Assembly (NCBI GenBank): GCA_945900785.1
Contig: CAMDJM010000048.1
Coordinates: 1 to 38,429 of the forward strand
Source: Akkermansia muciniphila
GTDB lineage: Bacteria; Verrucomicrobiota; Verrucomicrobiia; Verrucomicrobiales; V1-33
DNA length: 38,429 bases
Reading direction: 5' to 3'
How positions within the stretch are numbered: position 1 is the first letter of the stretch; every line of letters begins with the position of its first letter. The notes below the pieces were generated by a model. It made no database searches and was not told the DNA's origin. It saw nothing but the letters and a program-made list of their open reading frames with translations. A program made the position numbers and the translations under genes. Shown piece after piece: positions 1 to 6,791 of this stretch.

Positions 1-1
1 A

Positions 2-763
2 ACCTTTGGAGAATCTCCGGGCTGGATTCATAGTCACGTGGCTGAATCAGGTCTGGATAGGAAAAGCATTTTCGTGCGCGCTGGACTCATAGATTCCACA
101 GTTAGAGACGGGAAGTGCCCGCTACTGGAGAATCTGGACCAATGGTCTCTGGATCTGGAGAGCTGGCAATGGAGCAGGATCAAGCATGAAAAATGGGAGC
201 GGTATGCTTTCGGCGCGGAAGGCGTGAGAAGTCTGCCGTTCTGGATATTGAAGCACCTGCCGTTCACGCTGCAATATTATACAGACAGCAAGCCGGACCC
301 CGAGAAACCAACTCCGCAGCAGTTGGTTCCGCCTGAAAAGTGGGAGGAATTTCTGTCCCGTTTCGGTGAAACAAATGCCAAAGCCCAGGCCGAAGCTGCC
401 ATGATTTATAAATACGGATGCAATCCTGATGTTGGCGTTTACGAATCCCTCTACCAGCCTGACGTTCCTCACCAGCCGGTTCCGGAAATCGAATCGGAGG
501 ATCAAGAGGAGGAAGACGAAGTCTACGAGGAGGAGGGGCCGTTTGACTGGGATGAGGAGGATTACAGTGGGCCGGAAGGCGTCTTTGAGGGAACCCGGAT
601 TTCGGTGAATGGGGTGGTGGTGCGTTACAAAGAATCAGGCCCTCAGGTGCTGCTGACGATTGAAGGGGCTTTGCCGGAAGACACCGTGGCTTCTCTGGTT
701 TCCGATCTGCAACGCAAGCTTGAGATATTGCTGGCACGACCGGTCTATGCCCAAAGGCTGTGA
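2..763 (+). CDS. Unrecognised acidic protein, 5' end outside window
   Basis: The frame is open from the first bases of the window, so the gene probably begins upstream. A GTG at 38 would give a 241-residue protein but has no clear ribosome binding site. The N-terminal half is rich in Trp and charged residues. The middle (about residues 155-190 counted from the GTG) is a very acidic Glu/Asp stretch that looks disordered. The C-terminal 55 residues look like a compact alpha/beta segment, with alternating hydrophobic strands followed by a helix. I see no signal peptide, membrane segment or catalytic motif, and I do not recognise the family. It is convergent with pnp, and a long inverted repeat and the pnp terminator lie between them. 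That it is coding is fairly likely: the frame is long and other frames are broken. Its function is unknown. Confidence 0.6.
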   Translation, partial: TFGESPGWIHSHVAESGLDRKSIFVRAGLIDSTVRDGKCPLLENLDQWSLDLESWQWSRIKHEKWERYAFGAEGVRSLPFWILKHLPFTLQYYTDSKPDPEKPTPQQLVPPEKWEEFLSRFGETNAKAQAEAAMIYKYGCNPDVGVYESLYQPDVPHQPVPEIESEDQEEEDEVYEEEGPFDWDEEDYSGPEGVFEGTRISVNGVVVRYKESGPQVLLTIEGALPEDTVASLVSDLQRKLEILLARPVYAQRL

Positions 764-784
764 CTAATACTGGGTGCGCTTTTG

Positions 785-888
785 CTGCTGGGAGCGCCGT
801 CCGTCCCAGCGGCCCCTGAGCATCGGCAGCGCATCGCCGGGGCACTTGAAAACCATGGCATGGGGCCGCCGGGACGGACGGCGCTCCC
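785..888. repeat. 27-bp inverted repeat, REP-like element
   Basis: Bases 790-816 and 862-888 are inverted copies matching at 26 of 27 positions, separated by 45 bases. The element would fold into a long GC-rich stem. It lies between the end of the first gene and the pnp terminator. Bases 785-813 match 23442-23470 in direct orientation at 25 of 29 positions, so this looks like a dispersed repeat family rather than a single terminator. Whether it also ends transcription of the upstream plus-strand gene cannot be told. Confidence 0.7.
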
Positions 889-894
889 AACAAA

Positions 895-922
895 AAAGGG
901 CACCCGTTGCCGGGTGCCCTTT
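895..922 (-). terminator. Intrinsic terminator of pnp
   Basis: A perfect 12-bp stem (895-906 with 911-922) closes a 4-nt loop. Read on the minus strand it runs directly into a run of six T (892-897 as A on the plus strand). It sits 15 bases after the pnp stop codon, in the right orientation for a Rho-independent terminator. Confidence 0.9.
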
Positions 923-937
923 GGGATTATTTCAAGG

Positions 938-3121
938 CTATTCCTGGGCGGCAGGAGCGGCTTCGGCGGCTGGCGTGGGAGCGGCGTTGGCCTTGTCGGC
1001 TTCGGCGAGTTCGCGTTCTTTGTCCTTGAGGACGGCGCGGCGGGACATTTTCACGCGGCCTTTTTCATCGATGCCGATGCATTTGGCGGTAACGATGTCG
1101 CCGGTTTTGACGACGTCCTCGACTTTGTTGACGCGGAAGTCGGCGAGTTCGCTGACGTGGATGAGTCCGTCGCGGCCGGGGAAGAGTTCCATAAAGGCCC
1201 CGAAGGCCGTGGTGCTGACAACGCGGCCGGTGTAGAGGGCTCCGATTTCGGCTTCGGCGAAGATGTTCCGGATGAGGCGCATCGCGGCGTCGAGGCCTTC
1301 CTTGCGGATGGCGTAAACGTGCACGGTGCCGTCGTCTTCGATGTCGATCTTGGCTCCGGTTTCGGCCTGGATGCCTTTGATGACCTTGCCGCCAGGGCCG
1401 ATGAGTTCACCGATGCGGTCCTGAGGAATCTTGGTGGACTCGATGCGGGGGGCAAACTCGCTGATGGCCTTGGGAGCGTCGATCACCGAGTTCATGAACT
1501 TGATGATTTCGAGGCGGCTGGCGCGGGCTTTATGCACGGCTTCCTCAAGGATGCTGAGGGGGATACCGGGGAGCTTGAGGTCGAGCTGGTAGCCGGTGAC
1601 GCCGAGTTCGGTGCCGCACAATTTGAAGTCCATGTCGCCGAAGTGGTCTTCGGAGCCGAGGATGTCCATCATGGTGAGGAAACGGGTCATGTTGTTATTG
1701 TCATCGTGCTCGCTGACGAGTCCGACGGAAATCCCCGCGACGGCGCGCTTCAGGGGGACGCCTGCAGCATAAAGGCTGAGGATGCCGCCGCAGGTGGAGG
1801 CCATGGAGGTGGAACCGTTGGATTCCATGACTTCGCTGCTGATGCGGATGGCGTAGGGGAAGTCTTCGATGGCGGGGATGACGGGCTCGATGGAGCGCTC
1901 GGCGAGGGAGCCGTGGCCAATTTCGCGGCGGTTCTGGCCACCGAAACGACCCGTTTCACCAACCGAGAAGGGAGGGAAGTTGTAGTGGAGGATGAAGCGC
2001 TTGGAGTCCACCCCGCCGGTATAGTTGTCCATGTTCTGGCCTTCATCGAGAGGCGCGAGGGTGGCCAAGGCGAGGGCCTGGGTTTCGCCGCGGGCGAAGA
2101 GGGCGGAGCCGTGGACGCGGGGGAGGACGCCGATTTCGCCGGAGAGTTGGCGGATTTCATCAATGCCGCGGCCATCGCAACGGGTCTTCTTGTCGAGGAT
2201 GGAAATGCGGAAGGCTTTCTTCTGGAGGTAGTCGAAGGCCTGGCTGATTTCGAAACCACCGGCGTCAGGATATTTGGCGAGGATGGCGGCTTTGACTTCT
2301 TCCTTGAGGGCTCCGACAGCGATGCCGCGGGCGACTTTGCCGGGGGTGTAAATGGCGGCTTCGATGCGGCTGCCGGCGACTTCGTAGGCGACTTCGAGGA
2401 GTTCCTCGCGGGCGCTGAGCAGTTTGTAGGCGCGGACGGGTTTGCCGCAGAGTTGGCGCAGTTGTTTCTGGGCGCTGATCAGGGGCTGGATGGCTTCGTG
2501 GCCGAAGTGGAGGGCTTTGATGAACTCTTCGTCAGGAAGCTCAAGGGCGCCGCCTTCGATCATGATGACTTCGGATTCGGAACCGACGTAGATCAGGTCG
2601 AGGTCGCTGATTTCGCGCTGGGAGTTGGTCGGGTTGGCGACGAACTGGCCATCGATCCGGCCCACGCGGACCGCGCCGAAGGGCTTGGCCATGGGGAGAT
2701 CGGAAATATAACAAGCGGCGGACGCGCCGTTCATGGCGAGGACGTCGGAGTCGTTTTCGCCGTCAGCGGAGAGGAGGAGGGCAACGATCTGGGTGTCGTA
2801 GAAATAACCTTTCGGGAAGAGCGGCCGCAGGGGGCGGTCGGTCATACGGCAGGTGAGGATTTCCTTTTCGGTGGGGCGGCCTTCGCGTTTGAAGTAGCCT
2901 CCGGGGAACTTGCCGGCGGCGGCGGCTTTTTCTTTGTATTCAACCGAGAGGGGGAAGAAATCCTGGCCATCCTTGAGAGTGGTGGAGGAAACGGCGGTGA
3001 CGATGACGACGGTGTCACCCATCTGGACGGTGACGGCACCATCGGCAAGACGGCCCATTTTGCCGGTTTCGATGATGATAGGAGTGGAGCCGACCTGGCT
3101 CGTGGTGGTGTGTATGCTCAT
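938..3121 (-). CDS. pnp: Polyribonucleotide nucleotidyltransferase (PNPase)
   Basis: PNPase degrades RNA 3' to 5' by phosphorolysis in the cytoplasm and takes part in mRNA turnover. The 727-residue product is close to the usual length (about 700-720). It shows two RNase PH-like halves, with the N-terminal motif YFKREGRPTEKEIL near residue 75 and the second core beginning near GRGIDEIRQLSGEIG. A KH domain follows with the GPGGKVIKGIQ loop, then a C-terminal S1 domain (TGRVVSTTAFGAFMEL, GLIHVSEL). A 20-residue Ala/Pro-rich tail ends the protein. The ATG at 3121 is the natural start because the following residues match the family N-terminus. There is no strong Shine-Dalgarno site. rpsO lies upstream on the same strand, the classical arrangement, and a terminator follows the gene. 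Identification is secure. Confidence 0.97.
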   Translation of the reverse strand: MSIHTTTSQVGSTPIIIETGKMGRLADGAVTVQMGDTVVIVTAVSSTTLKDGQDFFPLSVEYKEKAAAAGKFPGGYFKREGRPTEKEILTCRMTDRPLRPLFPKGYFYDTQIVALLLSADGENDSDVLAMNGASAACYISDLPMAKPFGAVRVGRIDGQFVANPTNSQREISDLDLIYVGSESEVIMIEGGALELPDEEFIKALHFGHEAIQPLISAQKQLRQLCGKPVRAYKLLSAREELLEVAYEVAGSRIEAAIYTPGKVARGIAVGALKEEVKAAILAKYPDAGGFEISQAFDYLQKKAFRISILDKKTRCDGRGIDEIRQLSGEIGVLPRVHGSALFARGETQALALATLAPLDEGQNMDNYTGGVDSKRFILHYNFPPFSVGETGRFGGQNRREIGHGSLAERSIEPVIPAIEDFPYAIRISSEVMESNGSTSMASTCGGILSLYAAGVPLKRAVAGISVGLVSEHDDNNNMTRFLTMMDILGSEDHFGDMDFKLCGTELGVTGYQLDLKLPGIPLSILEEAVHKARASRLEIIKFMNSVIDAPKAISEFAPRIESTKIPQDRIGELIGPGGKVIKGIQAETGAKIDIEDDGTVHVYAIRKEGLDAAMRLIRNIFAEAEIGALYTGRVVSTTAFGAFMELFPGRDGLIHVSELADFRVNKVEDVVKTGDIVTAKCIGIDEKGRVKMSRRAVLKDKERELAEADKANAAPTPAAEAAPAAQE

Positions 3122-3192
3122 GTGTTTTGTTTTTGTTGCTTCTTGTAAGGAAAATTGTGACGGGCGGGGAAAGGTGCTGGACCGATACTCTG

Positions 3193-3336
3193 ACGGGCCA
3201 CGGATGGCACGGATTTAACGGATGGGCACGGATGCCGGAGCGCTGGGAAAATCATGGATGGAGGAGGGTCTGGACAGGATGTCACTTTTATCAAATATCC
3301 GTGCTATCCGTTAAATCCGTGCCATCCGTGGCCCGT
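3193..3336. repeat. Perfect 31-bp inverted repeat between rpsO and pnp
   Basis: Bases 3193-3223 and 3306-3336 are exact inverted copies of 31 bp. They contain the submotifs CCACGGATGGCACGGATTT and, on the other arm, its complement. A further 8-bp match (GCACGGAT) extends the pairing inward after one mismatch. The loop is about 82 bases. In a rpsO-pnp transcript this would form a duplex of nearly three helical turns. The ATCCGTG-type submotifs recur within each arm, which suggests a dispersed repeat, but no second copy is present in this window. The 325-bp gap between pnp and rpsO holds nothing else but a weaker hairpin at 3362-3395. Confidence 0.85.
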
Positions 3337-3361
3337 TCAGAGCCTTTTCCGGAAAATGAGT

Positions 3362-3395
3362 GATCCCGCCGCGAGTGTTAAGTTCGGGCGGGATC
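3362..3395 (-). terminator. Possible attenuating hairpin after rpsO
   Basis: A perfect 9-bp stem, GATCCCGCC (3362-3370) with GGCGGGATC (3387-3395), encloses a 16-nt loop. It lies about 50 bases beyond the rpsO stop. The T content following it on the minus strand is weak (ACTCATTTTCC), so it may be a partial terminator or an RNA-stabilising stem. Confidence 0.4.
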
Positions 3396-3446
3396 GATGA
3401 TTTTCAGGCCATTGGCAAGTCCTTGGTCTGATGGGGCGGGCCGGGA

Positions 3447-3716
3447 TTAGCGGCGCAGGCCGAGGGACTTGATGAGCTTGGTGTAGCGCTCTTCGGCGGT
3501 GTTCCGGAGGTAGTCCAGATGGCGGCGGCGCTCGGCGACGGCGCGGAGGAGGCCCCGGCGGGAGGAAAAATCTTTCTTATTGGTGGCCAGGTGGGCCGTG
3601 AGGTGAAGGATGCGCTTGGTCAACGCGGCGGCTTGATAATCGGAACTGCCGGTGTCTTTGTCGTGAAGCTGGTAGTCCTTGAGATTGATGTTTTGGTTTA
3701 CGGTGATGCTGCTCAT
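3447..3716 (-). CDS. rpsO: 30S ribosomal protein S15
   Basis: S15 binds 16S rRNA in the central domain and helps nucleate assembly of the small-subunit platform. The 89-residue product has exactly the usual length. It carries the family signatures DTGSSDYQAAALTKRILHLT, HLATNKKDFSSRRGLL and RRRHLDYLR. A longer in-frame reading from 3821 exists, but its extra 35 residues do not look like S15. The ATG at 3716 is preceded by AAGGA about 13 bases upstream, so I chose it. pnp follows on the same strand. S15 commonly represses its own mRNA in other bacteria; a GC-rich stem-forming segment lies in the leader (about 3773-3793), but a regulatory role is only a possibility. Confidence 0.97.
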   Translation of the reverse strand: MSSITVNQNINLKDYQLHDKDTGSSDYQAAALTKRILHLTAHLATNKKDFSSRRGLLRAVAERRRHLDYLRNTAEERYTKLIKSLGLRR

Positions 3717-3793
3717 TTTAGTATAGTTATCCTTGGGTTCAGGCAGCTGGAGATTGCTCCTACCGCCGCTCCCCGCCTTTCGGGAAGTGGCGG

Positions 3794-3821
3794 ATTGTGT
3801 CACGTTTCCCCGCTGACGCAA
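3794..3821 (-). promoter_or_regulatory. Candidate sigma-70 promoter of rpsO
   Basis: On the minus strand TTGCGT (3816-3821) is followed after 16 bases by CACAAT (3794-3799). This would give a leader of about 70 nt before the rpsO ATG. The match is moderate and was found by eye only. Confidence 0.3.
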
Positions 3822-3864
3822 CTGAAATTACGGTTTTCCAGTTAAAATAAGTTAGGCGGCGGAC

Positions 3865-4842
3865 TCAAGGCTCCGGTGGCGCTGGGGTGGATCCGGGCCG
3901 CCGTCCGGCGCGGACTTCATCCAGGGCGATGGTGAATCCGCCCATGGTGCTGATGACATGGGCTCCGATTTCCTCCAGAGTGGCGCGGTAACCGGCCACC
4001 GCCTGTCCCCCGATGAGAAGGGGGATGGTGTGGGGCAAAAGGTGCCTCAGGCGGGTGAGTTGGTGCGGCAGCCCCGGGTCGTCCGCAGGGTAAAGAATGC
4101 TCAAAGCGACGGCATGGGCCTGATTTTGAATGGCAGCACTGGCGATTTCCTCGGCGGGCAGGGAGGGGCCGAGGTAAGTGACTCTCCAACCGGATTTCCG
4201 GGCCAGACCTGCCGCGATGGAGGCTCCCATCTCGTGCAACTGCCCGGCCGGGGTGGTGACGATGAGGTGCGGAGCGGTGCTGGACGGTTGCATGGACTGG
4301 ACGTTGCGGGCCAGGTAGTCTTTTAATAGCGCGGTGGCACCGTGTTCCTGGGCGGCGGTGAGTTGACCGGCTTCCCACTCGGCCCCGACGCGGTGCAGCA
4401 GGGGGATGAGAAATTTTTCCAGCATCCCGGAATAGCCCAGGTAAAGCATGGCCTGGTCCAGCAGCGCTTCCAAGGCGGCCATGTCGTAGGATTTTATGGC
4501 GGTGAGGGCGTCTGGAATGAGGGTAGTGGGAGCTGGCGGCGGCGGGTTGGGCACCTTCGGCAGCGGGGCGGGAGCCGTTACAGGCAGGACCGTCCGGGCA
4601 TCCAGGATGCGTAGTTGTTCCGTGCTCAGGCGGGCGATCTGGCTGATTGCCAATCCGGAGTGGCTGAGGCGCCGCAGCAGATCCAGTTTTTCAATTTCCG
4701 CTTCGGTATAAAGGCGTTGTTGGCCTTCAGAGCGGGAGGGGGTGACGGCGGCGTAGCGCCTTTCCCAGACGCGGATGAGGTGCGCACTGAGACCGGTGCG
4801 CATTTCCACCGCTTTCATATTGTGTAACCGTTCGCCGCTCAT
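3865..4842 (-). CDS. MerR-family regulator with B12-binding domain (CarH/LitR type)
   Basis: The 325-residue protein has the layout of the CarH/LitR photoreceptor regulators. Residues 5-75 form a MerR winged-helix DNA-binding domain (MKAVEMRTGLSAHLIRVWERRY). A Pro/Ala-rich linker of about 40 residues follows. Residues about 115-180 form a helical B12-binding-2 cap with the conserved W...EH pattern (GAEWEAGQLTAAQEHGAT). Residues about 185-315 form a Rossmann-type cobalamin-binding domain. The usual E-x-H-x-x-G cobalamin loop reads QLHEMG: the axial-ligand His is kept but Glu is replaced by Gln. Known members repress genes in the dark and are released by light through adenosylcobalamin, often controlling carotenoid synthesis; no carotenoid gene is nearby. 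The neighbour is a divergent HD phosphodiesterase gene. The domain call is firm, the target genes are unknown. Confidence 0.88.
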   Translation of the reverse strand: MSGERLHNMKAVEMRTGLSAHLIRVWERRYAAVTPSRSEGQQRLYTEAEIEKLDLLRRLSHSGLAISQIARLSTEQLRILDARTVLPVTAPAPLPKVPNPPPPAPTTLIPDALTAIKSYDMAALEALLDQAMLYLGYSGMLEKFLIPLLHRVGAEWEAGQLTAAQEHGATALLKDYLARNVQSMQPSSTAPHLIVTTPAGQLHEMGASIAAGLARKSGWRVTYLGPSLPAEEIASAAIQNQAHAVALSILYPADDPGLPHQLTRLRHLLPHTIPLLIGGQAVAGYRATLEEIGAHVISTMGGFTIALDEVRAGRRPGSTPAPPEP

Positions 4843-4961
4843 GGAGATTTGAAGTGCCCGGCCGCCAGGAATGCCGGGACGCTCTTTTCAAAGATACGAT
4901 CCGTAATGCGGCAGGACGCATCCCACTGCCACCGGCTGCGGGAACCGTCAAGATTCCATCA

Positions 4962-4989
4962 TTGCATTTTAAGCGGGAGTTTCTATATT
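4962..4989 (+). promoter_or_regulatory. Candidate sigma-70 promoter of the HD phosphodiesterase gene
   Basis: TTGCAT (4962-4967) and TATATT (4984-4989) are separated by 16 bases, with transcription expected near 4996. This lies in the divergent intergenic region and upstream of either plausible start codon of the following gene (5024 or 5069). Confidence 0.4.
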
Positions 4990-5068
4990 TCGTCCCTCCA
5001 GGGGATGCCGGATCCGGTAGCCTATGGAGCGGGTGGCAGGGGTTTCCCCGCGCCACGATCAAAATGGC

Positions 5069-6787
5069 ATGTGGCACTTTTTAAAACGGCAGAAACTCCA
5101 GCGTAAAGGCTTCTCCTGCGGAAAGAAGCGGCGGGAGCAGCACCGCAGTGCGTGGGCGGAAGCCATGTCCAGCAGTCCCTTCGTGCGCGGGCTCATCCTT
5201 GCGGCTTTCCTGAGCGTGGTCGGCGGCATGGTGCGCTACCTGCCGCCGGGGAATCTTTTCCAATCCATGGGACCGGTGACCGCGTCCGCCTGTCTGGCCG
5301 CTGTGATCCTGGTGGCCATGGTGCATCTGCGGGTGCATCTGAATGTTTCGTATAAATGCAATGGGCGCTTCCTGCTCGTTTTTGTAGTCATTCTGCTCCA
5401 GTTGGGGCTGATGCAGGCAGTGGATTTTGTGGTGAGGTTGAACGCCCAGCCGGTGGATTTCCTGCTGTTTTGTGCACCTTTCGCTCTCGCTCCGCTGCTT
5501 CTCACGCTATTACTGGGACCGGCCCATGGCGTTTTTGCGGTAATTTATGTTTCCCTGCTGGCGACGCTGCTGACGAATAGCTCCGTGGGCCTGCACTACA
5601 CGCTGGTCAGCCTGGCCAGCGGCATGGCAGCGGTGCGTGCGGCGCGGAATCTGCGGAAACGGGGTGCCCTGATGCGTGCCGGCATTTACTCTGCCCTGGC
5701 CGGGATCGTGGTTTGCGCGCTGCTCGGCCATATCGAGCCCATCTGGCTGAATCCTGCCTCCGCCCTGGGCTGGAAACGGCTCGGCACCGAAGCTCCAGTC
5801 ATGCTCCTCACCGGCATGCTCACCGCCACCATTGCCGGCAGCCTGCTTCCACTGATGGAAGCGATTTTCCGCACTCCAACCACCGTCTCCTGGCTGGAAC
5901 TGGGAGACCTGAACCACCCGCTGCTGCGGCGCATGACTCTGGAAGCCCCGGGCACTTATCATCACAGCCTCATGGTGGCGAATCTGGCGGAGACGGCCGC
6001 CGATGCCATCGGAGCCAATCCCACCGTTTGCCGGGTCTGTGCCCTCTATCATGATATCGGGAAGCTGAATAAACCGGAGTATTACATCGAAAACTCCCAC
6101 GGCGATGAAAACCCGCACGATGACCTGACGCCCAGCATGAGCGCCCTCGTCGTCATGGCTCACGTGAAGGACGGCGTGGATCTCGCTCTGAAGCACAAGC
6201 TCAATCATCAGATCATCGGTGTGATCCAGCAGCATCATGGCAATTCGCTCATCTATTACTTTTACCGCCGCGCTCTCGACCAGCAGGAGGAAATCAAAAA
6301 GCTTGTAGCGGAGGGCAAAGCCCAGCCGGAAGACATTCCGGAGGTGCTGGAATCCAGCTACCGCTACACCGGCCCCCGTCCTGACACCAACGAAAGCGCC
6401 ATCATCAGCCTGGCGGATGCTGTGGAATCCGCCGGACGCTCCCTCTCCAAGCCGACTCCTGCCAAGATCGAAGCCCTGATCGACGATATCATCCGCAGCC
6501 GCATCCGGGATGGTCAGCTTGACGACTGCGACCTGACGATGAGCGACCTCAAGGGCATCCGCGACAGCTTTGCCAAAACTCTGCGCACCGCCCTGCACCG
6601 GCGCATTCCTTATCCAGAGGAAAAGGACGTCAGGGACAAGGAGTCCCGGCCCAAGGATGAAACCAAAATCCTCCGCCGCGAAACGGCCGAGCGCGAACGC
6701 CGTCCGAAACCCGCCACGGCCATCCCGGCAGCTACCGCTGCGATCCCAGGGCCCGCCGCGGTCATGCCCCAGCAGGCGAACGGATGA
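5069..6787 (+). CDS. Membrane HD-domain phosphodiesterase (7TMR-HD / PgpH-like)
   Basis: The product has seven or eight predicted transmembrane helices in its first 260 residues, followed by a cytoplasmic HDIG-type HD domain. Metal-site motifs are visible: TYHHSLMVANLAE, YHDIGK (His328-Asp329 from this start), NPHDDLTP, IQQHHG and SLADAVESA. PgpH-type enzymes hydrolyse cyclic di-AMP to pApA. The C-terminal 50 residues are a charged Lys/Arg/Glu then Ala/Pro tail. Unlike classical PgpH, there is no large extracytoplasmic 7TMR-HDED domain between the first and second helices. The frame also has an ATG at 5024; I prefer 5069 because the protein then opens with a compact basic segment (MWHFLKRQKLQRKG) typical of the family, but no ribosome site decides it. 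The stop lies only 4 bases from the convergent DUF1501 gene. Cyclic di-AMP as substrate is inferred from the family. Confidence 0.88.
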   Translation: MWHFLKRQKLQRKGFSCGKKRREQHRSAWAEAMSSSPFVRGLILAAFLSVVGGMVRYLPPGNLFQSMGPVTASACLAAVILVAMVHLRVHLNVSYKCNGRFLLVFVVILLQLGLMQAVDFVVRLNAQPVDFLLFCAPFALAPLLLTLLLGPAHGVFAVIYVSLLATLLTNSSVGLHYTLVSLASGMAAVRAARNLRKRGALMRAGIYSALAGIVVCALLGHIEPIWLNPASALGWKRLGTEAPVMLLTGMLTATIAGSLLPLMEAIFRTPTTVSWLELGDLNHPLLRRMTLEAPGTYHHSLMVANLAETAADAIGANPTVCRVCALYHDIGKLNKPEYYIENSHGDENPHDDLTPSMSALVVMAHVKDGVDLALKHKLNHQIIGVIQQHHGNSLIYYFYRRALDQQEEIKKLVAEGKAQPEDIPEVLESSYRYTGPRPDTNESAIISLADAVESAGRSLSKPTPAKIEALIDDIIRSRIRDGQLDDCDLTMSDLKGIRDSFAKTLRTALHRRIPYPEEKDVRDKESRPKDETKILRRETAERERRPKPATAIPAATAAIPGPAAVMPQQANG

Positions 6788-6791
6788 AGGG

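Noticed and set aside
782..3148. 788-codon plus-strand frame opposite pnp
   Set aside because: It is the antisense shadow of pnp: Gly/Asp/Ala/Phe-rich composition, no recognisable motifs, while the minus strand encodes an unmistakable PNPase.
3716..3821. N-terminal extension of S15 from an upstream ATG
   Set aside because: The extra 35 residues do not match S15, and the internal ATG gives the exact family length with an upstream AAGGA.
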